From NCBI GenBank assembly GCA_027692465.1, contig JAQEYU010000001.1:124001-188000 (forward strand): a stretch of DNA of 64,000 bases, written 5' to 3'. Below are positions 52,366-60,317 of this stretch, piece after piece. The position numbers and the translations under genes are program-made. The DNA is from Enterococcaceae bacterium OF42-14pH9A (GTDB lineage Bacteria; Bacillota; Bacilli; Lactobacillales; Enterococcaceae). Below the pieces are notes generated by a model that ran no database searches, was not told the DNA's origin, and was given only the letters and a program-made list of their open reading frames with translations. Every line of letters begins with the position of its first letter. The first letter of the stretch is position 1.

Positions 52366-52832
52366 TTAACAATGTCGTATTAGTCGGGAGATTGACCAAA
52401 TCTCCTGACCTAAAATATACAGCCAGTGGCCAAGCGGTTGTTTCCTTCACTTTGGCTGTGAATCGGAATTTTACTAACCAAAATGGAGAGCGTGAAGCAG
52501 ATTTCATCAACTGTGTAATCTGGCGCAAGGCTGCTGAAAATATGGCGAATTATGCCAAGAAAGGGAGCTTACTAGCTATCACTGGTCGAATCCAGACTAG
52601 GAATTACGAAAACCAGCAAGGTCAACGTGTCTATGTGACCGAAGTTGTTGCTGATAACTTCCAGTTGCTAGAATCTCGTCAGCAGTCTCAAAACCGTGGT
52701 AACGAGATGCAAAATGCCTTCAATCAGGCATCAAATAGTCGCAATCAAGCCCCAATCTATAACAATAGCGCACCAAATATGCCACAAAGTAACGCATCTA
52801 CACAGCCGAACATTCCTGGAATGGATGCATAA
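52362..52832 (+). CDS. ssb: single-stranded DNA-binding protein, truncated by an in-frame stop
   Basis: 156 residues with a complete OB fold ([57 protein letters not shown]). It ends at a TAA (52830) before the usual C-terminal tail. The codons after the stop continue in the same frame to DDDLPF and a TGA at 52926-52928, so a CAA-to-TAA change probably removed the tail. Starts in the ATGA overlapping the replisome organizer stop. Confidence 0.93.
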   Translation: MINNVVLVGRLTKSPDLKYTASGQAVVSFTLAVNRNFTNQNGEREADFINCVIWRKAAENMANYAKKGSLLAITGRIQTRNYENQQGQRVYVTEVVADNFQLLESRQQSQNRGNEMQNAFNQASNSRNQAPIYNNSAPNMPQSNASTQPNIPGMDA

Positions 52833-52928
52833 GGAAATACGACTGCAGGGATGCCAAATTTTGGCCGAGATCCTTTTGCCAATCAAGGTACTAATCTTGA
52901 TATTAGTGATGATGATTTGCCGTTTTGA
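52833..52928 (+). pseudogene. ssb: orphaned C-terminal tail of SSB
   Basis: In the ssb frame, after TAA, codons read GNTTAGMPNFGRDPFANQGT then NLDISDDDLPF and stop. The acidic DDDLPF tip is what recruits partner proteins (RecO, PriA, ERF-type and others). It would be made only by readthrough or if the TAA is a sequencing error. Confidence 0.85.
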
Positions 52929-52958
52929 TTAATCAATTGGGAAAAGGAGAAAAATAGC

Positions 52959-53408
52959 ATGAGAATTGTGATCCAAGGCAGTGAACTGACGGTTATGCTT
53001 AAAGCTGATAGAGACTTAACCACACAAGAAATTGTGATGGGGCATCAATTATCAACTGGCAACTTTGAGGCTCTTTTCGTCTCCGACGAGGAAACAGTGG
53101 ATGAATATGACATTGTGACACCATCATCTACGGAGACAAAGACACGGCCAGTTCCAGAATATGTACAAGTCGAAGTCATGTGCCCTACCTGTGGCTATCA
53201 GGGAAGACCGACAACTAGATACGGAAACACTTATACAAAATGTCCAAGTTGCGATGCTAGATTACACAACAAACCAGCAGCCGATCATTTTGGTGAGAAG
53301 GATAAAGCAGGAAATTATTATCACGCGTATGAGCTGCTACGCCCAAGAAATGGTGGTTTGACACAAGAAGAACAGGAACTTCTGGAGCAGATGCAGTCTG
53401 CTGATTAA
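52959..53408 (+). CDS. phage zinc-ribbon protein
   Basis: 149 residues. N-terminal MRIVIQGSELTVMLKADRDL; central zinc ribbon CPTCGYQGRPTTRYGNTYTKCPSCD. AAAAGGAGAAAAATAGC precedes the ATG. Function unknown. Confidence 0.7.
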   Translation: MRIVIQGSELTVMLKADRDLTTQEIVMGHQLSTGNFEALFVSDEETVDEYDIVTPSSTETKTRPVPEYVQVEVMCPTCGYQGRPTTRYGNTYTKCPSCDARLHNKPAADHFGEKDKAGNYYHAYELLRPRNGGLTQEEQELLEQMQSAD

Positions 53409-53467
53409 TACGATTGGAGAGGAGTTTTCCAATGGCGGTAAGAAGAACTAGGAAAGGAGGCTCGGGA

Positions 53468-54256
53468 GTGAAACGTATTTTGAATTATCCAGGAAGCAAG
53501 TGGTCTCTTGCGGGCTATATCAGCGAAATTATGCCGGAACATACCACTTACCTGGAACCATTCTTCGGGTCTGGAGCAGTCTTTTTCACGAAAGACCGCT
53601 CCAAGATTGAAACGATAAATGATCTTGATGGTAGACTAATCAATTTCTTTAGAGTGTGCAGGGAGCAGCCAGAACAGCTGGCTAGAATGGTCGACTTAAC
53701 ACCCGTCAGTCGTCAAGAGCAGCAAATGGCCCTTGAGATTTCTCCGGATCCATTAGAAGATGCACGCCGTTTTCTGACACTCTCCTGGCAGTCTATCGGT
53801 GGGATTCAACGTAGTCTCACCGGATGGCGGTCTAACATTATCACCTATGGGTCAAAAACAATCAATGAGTGGGTTGGACTACCGGAGCTGATTTTTGAAG
53901 TGGCAAGCCGTCTGAAGGAGACGCAAATCGAAAACCAGGATGCGCTCCAACTGCTAGAAAGATATGATAGCAAAGAAGTTTTAGCCTATGTTGATCCACC
54001 GTATCTGATGAGCACCAGGAAGTGCCGGTATTATCAAACGGAATTAGAAGATGAACGGCAACCAGCTTTACTTGAGATACTACGAAACTTTTCCGGAAAG
54101 GTAATTCTTTCCGGATACGACAATGAGCTATACAACCGTCAGCTGTCGGATTGGTGGAAACTGGAGTTCCAGTCAAATGCTGAAGCAGGTCAGCGACGAG
54201 TAGAAGTAATCTGGTGCAATTTTGAGCCATCAGGTCAGATGTCACTATTTGGATAG
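53468..54256 (+). CDS. Dam-type DNA adenine methylase
   Basis: 262 residues from the GTG at 53468 (AAAGGAGGCTCGGGA upstream), giving (M)KRILNYPGSKWSLAGYI; an ATG at 53432 with GAGGAG upstream would add 12 residues. D12-class motifs: PGSKW, TTYLEPFFGSGAVFF (FxGxG), and catalytic VDPPYL. No cognate restriction enzyme nearby, so an orphan phage methylase that may protect DNA or regulate packaging. Confidence 0.92.
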   Translation: MKRILNYPGSKWSLAGYISEIMPEHTTYLEPFFGSGAVFFTKDRSKIETINDLDGRLINFFRVCREQPEQLARMVDLTPVSRQEQQMALEISPDPLEDARRFLTLSWQSIGGIQRSLTGWRSNIITYGSKTINEWVGLPELIFEVASRLKETQIENQDALQLLERYDSKEVLAYVDPPYLMSTRKCRYYQTELEDERQPALLEILRNFSGKVILSGYDNELYNRQLSDWWKLEFQSNAEAGQRRVEVIWCNFEPSGQMSLFG

Positions 54257-54269
54257 GGGGATAGGTTGA

Positions 54270-54608
54270 TTGCAAAAATATACTACGGTATGCAATGAGA
54301 TTGTCATTGCGGAAGAAGTTGATGCAAGTAAGGAATATACCAGCATCATCATAGTTCAAGAAAAAAACGGGAATCGACACGTAGTAAAACGCAAAAAACA
54401 AAAAATGCCGAAGGAACGGAAGTCCCTCCGAATTAGCAGAAAAGTTCGGGTGACGGATCCAGAAGGCAATACCACTACTTACGAAACCGTTCGTCAAGCG
54501 GCCGAAGCGCTAAATACTAATCGTGGCGACATCGACAAGTATTCAAGAGTTCCTGCTAAAGCCGGTAGATGGCTAGGATGGAAGTTTCAAAAATTAGGAA
54601 GAAGTTGA
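54270..54608 (+). CDS. small DNA-binding-like phage protein
   Basis: 112 residues, TTG start uncertain. A basic middle (KRKKQKMPKERKSLRISRKVR) is followed by DPEGNTTTYETVRQAAEALNTNRGDIDKYSR, which resembles NUMOD1-type helix-turn-helix modules of homing nucleases. No nuclease domain. Confidence 0.55.
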   Translation: MQKYTTVCNEIVIAEEVDASKEYTSIIIVQEKNGNRHVVKRKKQKMPKERKSLRISRKVRVTDPEGNTTTYETVRQAAEALNTNRGDIDKYSRVPAKAGRWLGWKFQKLGRS

Positions 54609-54621
54609 TTGAGGTGAAATT

Positions 54622-54738
54622 ATGACAGCTGAAACCATCGAAATACTGCGCCAGATTTTATTTTGGTTAAACAACCATTTTTCTCAATGGCAGGAGCTTT
54701 GGATGCACCTTTTGAATATTTTGGCTAATTATGGGTAA
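54622..54738 (+). CDS. 38-residue phage protein
   Basis: MTAETIEILRQILFWLNNHF plus a Trp/Leu-rich helix; GAGGTGAAATT precedes the ATG. Amphipathic, perhaps membrane-associated. Unknown. Confidence 0.5.
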   Translation: MTAETIEILRQILFWLNNHFSQWQELWMHLLNILANYG

Positions 54739-54773
54739 TTCGATAAAGACGGAATTAGAGGAGGAACAGTAAC

Positions 54774-55178
54774 ATGGACGGTTTTTTCATCGCAGGTGGT
54801 GATACACCACCATTGAATGCTTATAAAAAAGGAAAATCTATCATTTTGGAATTGGGTGAAAATCCACCTTATCCAGCGTATGTGGAATTTTTACTTAATG
54901 ATGCGGAATATACTTTTTATTATGAATCACTTTCGCGTCTAGCTAAAGAAATTTGGACAGATCTAGAGCTTAAAGATGTAACAGGAGCAGGAAATGATTA
55001 TAGCGAATACTATGATCGTGAATTTGATAATGATGGGTCAGCGTCGATTGGGGCAACAGGTATCTCATTTAGATTACCTGCATATCATTTAGGTTCAAAC
55101 CGATTGTATCGTTTCACTAAAACAAGAGTTCAAACTTATTTATACGATTTGAGGAAGTATGTGGAAGGTAGCAGCTAA
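54774..55178 (+). CDS. phage protein of unknown function (134 aa)
   Basis: Starts MDGFFIAGGDTPPLNAYKKG; aromatic-rich acidic protein (YTFYYESLSRLAKEIWTDLEL; YSEYYDREFDNDG). GAGGAGGAACAGTAAC precedes the ATG. AT-richer than its neighbours, which suggests separate acquisition. No family recognised. Confidence 0.65.
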   Translation: MDGFFIAGGDTPPLNAYKKGKSIILELGENPPYPAYVEFLLNDAEYTFYYESLSRLAKEIWTDLELKDVTGAGNDYSEYYDREFDNDGSASIGATGISFRLPAYHLGSNRLYRFTKTRVQTYLYDLRKYVEGSS

Positions 55179-55204
55179 CCACCAAATTAAAGGAGTTGAT
55201 TTTA

Positions 55205-55471
55205 ATGGCAAGGAAGATACAAGAAATTGAAACAATCGTTTGTGATGTTTGTGGAGAAGTTGCCGATGGTAGCTTCAATTCTACAACTTATTGTAATGAT
55301 GAAGTTGTTGCAGAAATGTACTGCCCTCATGATTTATGCATAACACACATGGGAAAATGGCGTTGGTTATGTGATGACCAAGCATACGAACGGTATGACG
55401 GTGCACCTAGTGACCTAAAACGTGCAGAAATGCTTCAGAATTTTATCAGATTAATGGATGAGGAGGGATAG
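55205..55471 (+). CDS. CxxC zinc-finger phage protein (88 aa)
   Basis: CDVCGEVADGSFNSTTYC..MYCPHDLCITHMGKW: two cysteine pairs plus His, a small zinc knuckle. AAAGGAGTTGATTTTA precedes ATG 55205; an upstream TTG overlaps that site. Unknown role. Confidence 0.6.
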   Translation: MARKIQEIETIVCDVCGEVADGSFNSTTYCNDEVVAEMYCPHDLCITHMGKWRWLCDDQAYERYDGAPSDLKRAEMLQNFIRLMDEEG

Positions 55472-55475
55472 CGCA

Positions 55476-55652
55476 ATGTCACCATATACAAGAAAACAAA
55501 TTATCAAACACGCCCTGCAATATTACATTCAACGTCCCAACGCTGAGCCGAAAGATATCCATCGAGAAAAAACGGTTCTTCGCCAAGTTGAGGAAGAACT
55601 CAGTCGGGAAATGGAACGGAATAGGATTAAACCGAAGGAGGAGAGGTTATGA
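55476..55652 (+). CDS. 58-residue phage protein
   Basis: MSPYTRKQIIKHALQYYIQR, charged and helical. GAGGAGGGATAGCGCA precedes the ATG. First of four ATGA-coupled small genes. Confidence 0.55.
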   Translation: MSPYTRKQIIKHALQYYIQRPNAEPKDIHREKTVLRQVEEELSREMERNRIKPKEERL

Positions 55653-55819
55653 GTAGGCCGCTAATGCTTTATATACCTGATGACACCAGGGCGCTTACGA
55701 TAAGCGTAGTTGTCAGAAATCCAGATGATAGCGCCACACTGAAGACCGTGGCTGTCGATACACAGCAAATTCTTGAAGGTCAAGATGTGGAGATTGAGAT
55801 AGATGAGGTAGTGGAATGA
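55649..55819 (+). CDS. 56-residue phage protein
   Basis: MSRPLMLYIPDDTRALTISV then RNPDDSATLKTVAVDTQQ, likely a small beta-sheet protein. AAGGAGGAGAGGTT precedes the ATG, which overlaps the previous stop. Confidence 0.6.
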   Translation: MSRPLMLYIPDDTRALTISVVVRNPDDSATLKTVAVDTQQILEGQDVEIEIDEVVE

Positions 55820-55962
55820 AATTTAATTATATGTCTTTTGATGACAAACACGATTTGTACAAGTTTGTAATCGAGCGCTCAATTATGCCTGATAACATAC
55901 AGAAGATTGTTTATACAGCCAAGGATAGATGGGTTTTGTTTTATTGGGAGGACGAAGGATGA
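55816..55962 (+). CDS. 48-residue phage protein
   Basis: MKFNYMSFDDKHDLYKFVIE, ATGA overlap with the previous gene and with the next. Aromatic-rich; unknown. Confidence 0.55.
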   Translation: MKFNYMSFDDKHDLYKFVIERSIMPDNIQKIVYTAKDRWVLFYWEDEG

Positions 55963-56135
55963 AAAACGAGCTTACGGCAGAAGAATGGATCGCTTTGGCA
56001 GTGGCATTGAACTACATGAATGAAGAATTCCTATATGCAGGACGAGGTGATGTGGTTCATGAATATGAGACTGCTGTGGAAAAAGTAAATAAAGTTGTCG
56101 GTGAAATACGAAATCGTCAAGGCAAAGACAAATAA
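55959..56135 (+). CDS. 58-residue phage protein
   Basis: MKNELTAEEWIALAVALNYM, acidic helical. GGGAGGACGAAGG precedes the ATG. Last of the coupled set; a reverse terminator follows at once. Confidence 0.6.
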   Translation: MKNELTAEEWIALAVALNYMNEEFLYAGRGDVVHEYETAVEKVNKVVGEIRNRQGKDK

Positions 56136-56155
56136 AAAAGCCGGATTCCTCCGGC
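56134..56155 (-). terminator. minus-strand terminator before arpU
   Basis: GCCGGA / TCCGGC with TTCC loop; on the minus strand it is followed by TTTTTTATTTG. Second reverse-oriented terminator within the early operon. Confidence 0.65.
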
Positions 56156-56210
56156 CGCTGGGTAATATTTCGACAAAAATATTATACCATACCAGCGACA
56201 GGAGGAATCA

Positions 56211-56687
56211 GTGTACATGGCGCTTTTTGATGTTTCTAAGTATGAGATTCCGGATCCAAAGAATGTGGACCTGGAAAAGACAAAATACAATGTTGGTGTG
56301 TTTATGGCAGCATATCTTTCGGCACGATCCAGAGTTGGAGAGCCAAGAGAGCCAAAGATCACGAGTAGTTTTTCGCTAGTACCACCTTCTTTCTCTACCG
56401 AAAACCATGCCCAAGCAGAACAGATGTTGATTCAAAAAGAAGAAGCGGAAGAAGAGTTTTGGTATCTTCATTCACTTTTCAAAAAAGGGTATGCAGCAAT
56501 TCAGCATCCATTCAAGCCAGAGATTGCCGAACGAAGAAAGAAAATTTTCTACGACCGGTACATCAGTGGAATCGGTGTTTATCTGGTGGCTCAACGCTGC
56601 CACATTAGCGAAGACCTGGTCTCTCAAGAATCTAGTACAGCAATTGTGCAGTTTGCTTCGGCGTTAGAACTCTTACAATTTCGGTAA
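56211..56687 (+). CDS. ArpU family phage transcriptional regulator
   Basis: 158 residues from GTG 56211 (AGGAGG 5 nt upstream) or 156 from ATG 56217 (11 nt). Middle TENHAQAEQMLIQKEEAEEEFWYLHSLFKKGYAAIQHPFKPEIAERRKKIFYDRYISGIGVYLVAQRCHISEDLV fits the ArpU family, a late-gene activator with sigma-70 region-4-like helices. Stands directly before the packaging genes. Confidence 0.85.
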   Translation: MYMALFDVSKYEIPDPKNVDLEKTKYNVGVFMAAYLSARSRVGEPREPKITSSFSLVPPSFSTENHAQAEQMLIQKEEAEEEFWYLHSLFKKGYAAIQHPFKPEIAERRKKIFYDRYISGIGVYLVAQRCHISEDLVSQESSTAIVQFASALELLQFR

Positions 56688-56794
56688 GAACTCGGGATAT
56701 TGTCCGGTTTTTATCCACGAAAGATACTGATCACTTGCTGGTATTGGATGATATTATGGTAGTGTCGAAAGATTAGGAAATGAGGTAGTCAAAT

Positions 56795-57253
56795 ATGGCC
56801 GTGAGAGGACCTACAGGGCAACAGAAGCTCTTCGTGGATAATTACTTGAAATTGAGAAAAAAGAACCAGACACAAGCTGCTGTGGACGCTGGGTATAGTC
56901 CTAAGTCTGCATCTTCTCAGGCATATCAACTCCTTCAAAATCCTATAGTTTTGGAATACTTGGAAAAACGGGAAAAGCAGCTGGAGAAAGAGTTGAAGCG
57001 TGAATTCTTTTTCGACGCTATAGATGCCCGTCAAGTGCTATCAGATATCATGAATAATCCTGAAGCCAAGGATGCAGATCGTGCGAGTGCTGCCAAGGAT
57101 TTGTTGGATCGTGCTGGTTATAAAGCAGTTGATGTTCATGAGATTCAAGCAAATGTGAACACGAATGCGGACGGTTTAACGGATAGTGAGCTCGAGGAGC
57201 GTATCCGGGAACTGGAAAATGAGCTGGACCTTCCTCGTGATGACGATGGATAA
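56795..57253 (+). CDS. terS: terminase small subunit
   Basis: 152 residues, Terminase_2 type. HTH region KLRKKNQTQAAVDAGYSPKSASSQAYQLLQNPIVLEYL, then a helical oligomerisation part and an acidic tail. GAAATGAGGTAG precedes the ATG. Recognises the pac or cos site. Overlaps terL by 8 bases. Confidence 0.92.
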   Translation: MAVRGPTGQQKLFVDNYLKLRKKNQTQAAVDAGYSPKSASSQAYQLLQNPIVLEYLEKREKQLEKELKREFFFDAIDARQVLSDIMNNPEAKDADRASAAKDLLDRAGYKAVDVHEIQANVNTNADGLTDSELEERIRELENELDLPRDDDG

Positions 57254-58676
57254 ACTGGAAAGGTACCGCGCACTAAAAGAGCTGAAAAAATTACAACGAG
57301 AGAAGTTGTTACGGCAAGCCCGTGATGACTTCTTTTCTTATTGCCAGTTGATTGTGCCGGATTTTTACAAGTCTGATCGCGAGTATCTAATTCGCCTGTG
57401 CCATGAATTTGAAGAGTTCATGCAGTCAGAAGATGACATCATGCTTTTGAATGTGCCACCTCGTCACGGCAAATCGCTGACAGCTGGGCGTTTCGTGGAA
57501 TGGGAGCTGGGGAAGAACCCCAAGCTTCGTGTAGCAACAGGATCTTACAACGAAGACATGGCTACTGACTTTTCAAAAGATGTTCGTGACACTATTGCGG
57601 AAGAGCGAGTGATTGATGATCAGATCGTTTTTCGCGATATTTTCCCCGATGCAAAACTGAAATATGGTTCCACCGCTGCCAAACGGTGGGCATTGCAAGG
57701 GGCTAAACTATCATACTTGGCGACTTCTCCCCGCGGGTCTGCCACTGGTAAAGGTTTTGACCTGCTAATCATTGACGACGTTATCAAAGGGATTATGGAA
57801 GCCATGAATGAGAATGAGCTTCAAAAACATTGGGATTGGTTCACGAAGCAAATGCTGTCCCGGGTTGAAAAAGGCGGCAAGATCATCGTAATTATGACCC
57901 GCTGGCACTCGAAAGACTTAGCTGGTCGTATTTTGGACGAGATGCCAGGCATGGGCTACAAGCTTCGAGTGGTTAAGATGCAAGCCTTACTGGATGAAGA
58001 AAATCGTCAGATGCTTTGTTCTGATGTTTTATCTTATGAGGACTTTGTCAAGAAACGTGCTGCAATGGGTACTGCTATTGCAAATGCGAACTACCAGCAA
58101 GAGCCAATTGACCAAAAAGGCCGGCTTTATCAAAAGCTTCAAACCTACAACGTTCTTCCAAATCCGGAAGAAATTGTTAAAGTATGGAACTATACCGATA
58201 CGGCTGACACTGGTGCCGATTACTTTGCTTCACCGGTATGGGTCGAAACTGTGGATCACAAAGCGTATGTTGTTGATCTGATGTATACCAAGGAACCCAT
58301 GGAAACGACTGAAATTGGCCATGCGAATATGATTATTCGCAATAATGTCAATCATGTGGTTATTGAAGGGAATAATGGTGGTCGAGGATTCCGCCGAAAC
58401 TCGGAACGAATCACCAAAGAAAAAGGATACTATGGCGCCTACTTCGAAGACTTCCATCAATCTAACAATAAGGTATCTCGGATTTTAGCCAATTCAGCCT
58501 TAGTTCAACAAACTGTATTTTTCCCGGAAGACTGGGCGATTCGTTGGCCTGATTTCTATGAAGCCATGACTAGCTACCAGCGAGAAGGCAAAAATGCGCA
58601 TGATGATGCTCCTGATGCAGTGACCGGCATTGTCGAAACTATTAACCAAGAAGGAGGCGTAGACGTTTGGATTTAA
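57246..58676 (+). CDS. terL: terminase large subunit
   Basis: 476 residues. ATPase: Walker A-like LNVPPRHGKSLTAGRF, Walker B FDLLIIDDVIKG, motif III ATSPRGSATGKG; C-terminal RNase-H-fold nuclease acidic residues in VVDLMYTKE, IEGNNGG and HDDAPDAV. Translocates and cuts phage DNA. An ATG two codons upstream is also possible. Confidence 0.95.
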   Translation: MDKLERYRALKELKKLQREKLLRQARDDFFSYCQLIVPDFYKSDREYLIRLCHEFEEFMQSEDDIMLLNVPPRHGKSLTAGRFVEWELGKNPKLRVATGSYNEDMATDFSKDVRDTIAEERVIDDQIVFRDIFPDAKLKYGSTAAKRWALQGAKLSYLATSPRGSATGKGFDLLIIDDVIKGIMEAMNENELQKHWDWFTKQMLSRVEKGGKIIVIMTRWHSKDLAGRILDEMPGMGYKLRVVKMQALLDEENRQMLCSDVLSYEDFVKKRAAMGTAIANANYQQEPIDQKGRLYQKLQTYNVLPNPEEIVKVWNYTDTADTGADYFASPVWVETVDHKAYVVDLMYTKEPMETTEIGHANMIIRNNVNHVVIEGNNGGRGFRRNSERITKEKGYYGAYFEDFHQSNNKVSRILANSALVQQTVFFPEDWAIRWPDFYEAMTSYQREGKNAHDDAPDAVTGIVETINQEGGVDVWI

Positions 58677-60100
58677 ATCAAATCAAAGCAATACTGAAGC
58701 CCCTAGTTGAAAAACAGGGCAAGAAAATCAAAAAAATAGAAGTTGCTGAACAGTATTATCAGAATAAAAATGATATCGAAACGGTGATTGATCCCGCAAA
58801 ATTGGCTGATACCGCTGAAAATCCATTGAGAGCTGCAGATAATCGTGTATCTCACAACTGGCACCAACTTTTGTTGGATCAAAAAGCCGGCTATGGTTTT
58901 ACGGTGCCACCACTATTTGATGTAGATGACAAAGAATTGAACCGTCAAATCGTTCAAATACTAGGTGATGCATATCCTAAAAAGGCAAAGCGCCTTTGCG
59001 TGAATGCTGGGAATGCAGGAATCGCATGGCTCCATGTCTGGATAGATGATGATGGTCTTTTTCGCTATGCACCTGTTGATTCAAAGCAGTGTATCCCTAT
59101 TTATGAAGATTCGTTGGATGAGCGTCTGAAAGGTTTTGTCCGGAATTATGGGATGACTGACGATAAAGGTGAGCAATGGATTGTTTATGAATACTGGGAT
59201 GAAAAAGAGGTCATTCGAACCAGGACCAAAGGAAAAGTTGATGATCTTCAATTATTCCAAAGTTTCAATCTTGTGGATCCTGATACGAAACAAGTGAAAG
59301 ACACATCAGAAAGAGTTCCCCATTCTTTTGCTGAAGCGAAGCTGGTTCCGTTTATTCCTTTTGCTAACAACGAATTTCACACGTCTGATTTGGATAAGGT
59401 CAAGAAGCATATTGATGTTTATGACAAAGTTTTTTCTGGCTTTGTGAATGATCTCGATGATATCCAGCAGCTAGTCCTAGTAGTCACTAACTATAGTGGC
59501 GCTGATCCCGATGAATTCCGAAGCAATCTGAAGCGATACAAGATGGTAAAAGTGGAACAGAAACAAGGACAAACGGGTTCTGGTGTCGATACCATGGCCA
59601 TTGAAATTCCAATCGAGGCACGAGACAAGCTTTTGGAAATGACCCGGGAGCAGATATTCGTTTCTGGCCAAGGCGTCAATCCTATCAAAGAGCTAGGAGC
59701 CAGCAGTTCTGGCGTGGCTATTAAGCAGCTGTATTCTCTCCTGGAGTTGAAAATGGGCATGTTGGAAACTGAATTTCGTATTGGTTTCGCTCAATTGTTA
59801 CGATTCATCCTTTTTTATCTAGAGGTGCCAGATGCTGATACCAGGACAATCAAACAGACCTGGACACGGACATCTATTAACAATGATCTGGAGCAAGCTG
59901 AAATTGTGGCCAAAGTCATGACAGCTACTAGCCAAGAGAATATTGCTAAATCGAATCCGATTGTTGAAGACTGGGAAGCTGAGCTGAAGGCGCTGGCCAA
60001 AGAAAAAGAGGAATCTAATCGTATGACCAGTGATTATCGCTCTGAGGAAGAGCCAGACTTAGAGGGTGAGGAGGAAGGTAAAGATGAATCTAGTATTTAG
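58667..60100 (+). CDS. portal protein (SPP1 gp6-like)
   Basis: 477 residues, TTG start with AAGGAGG 9 nt upstream, overlapping terL by 10 bases. Phage_prot_Gp6 signature: NRVSHNWHQLLLDQKAGYGFTVPP, WLHVWIDDDGLFRYAPVDSKQCIPIY, and LGASSSGVAIKQLYSLLELK in the stem/wing. Forms the dodecameric DNA channel. Confidence 0.94.
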   Translation: MDLNQIKAILKPLVEKQGKKIKKIEVAEQYYQNKNDIETVIDPAKLADTAENPLRAADNRVSHNWHQLLLDQKAGYGFTVPPLFDVDDKELNRQIVQILGDAYPKKAKRLCVNAGNAGIAWLHVWIDDDGLFRYAPVDSKQCIPIYEDSLDERLKGFVRNYGMTDDKGEQWIVYEYWDEKEVIRTRTKGKVDDLQLFQSFNLVDPDTKQVKDTSERVPHSFAEAKLVPFIPFANNEFHTSDLDKVKKHIDVYDKVFSGFVNDLDDIQQLVLVVTNYSGADPDEFRSNLKRYKMVKVEQKQGQTGSGVDTMAIEIPIEARDKLLEMTREQIFVSGQGVNPIKELGASSSGVAIKQLYSLLELKMGMLETEFRIGFAQLLRFILFYLEVPDADTRTIKQTWTRTSINNDLEQAEIVAKVMTATSQENIAKSNPIVEDWEAELKALAKEKEESNRMTSDYRSEEEPDLEGEEEGKDESSI

Positions 60101-60317
60101 TATTTTGCTATTAGTTGCATTGACTGTGAATTGTTTGATTCAGTTTTATTTCTCGAAGCGATCAGAATACCGTGAAAAAGAACGGCACTCTATTTTTTTA
60201 GAAGTTCAACGCAAGCAGATAGATGCCTGGTCATCTGTGGAAAAGGCAGCGACAGCCATTTGTAACGAACATACGTGGGAAACTTATAAAGAAGTGGATT
60301 CGGATGACGAAGAGTAA
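60084..60317 (+). CDS. 77-residue membrane-anchored phage protein
   Basis: One N-terminal helix (VFSILLLVALTVNCLIQFYF) and a charged cytoplasmic tail. GGAGGAAGGTAAAG precedes the ATG. Overlaps both portal (17 bases) and the MuF gene (14 bases). Unknown role; unusual as a membrane protein in a head module. Confidence 0.65.
   Translation: MNLVFSILLLVALTVNCLIQFYFSKRSEYREKERHSIFLEVQRKQIDAWSSVEKAATAICNEHTWETYKEVDSDDEE

Noticed and set aside
53414..53467. Dam methylase start at 53414
   Set aside because: Uses a non-standard upstream codon without a proper ribosome site; GTG 53468 has an ideal site and matches family N termini.
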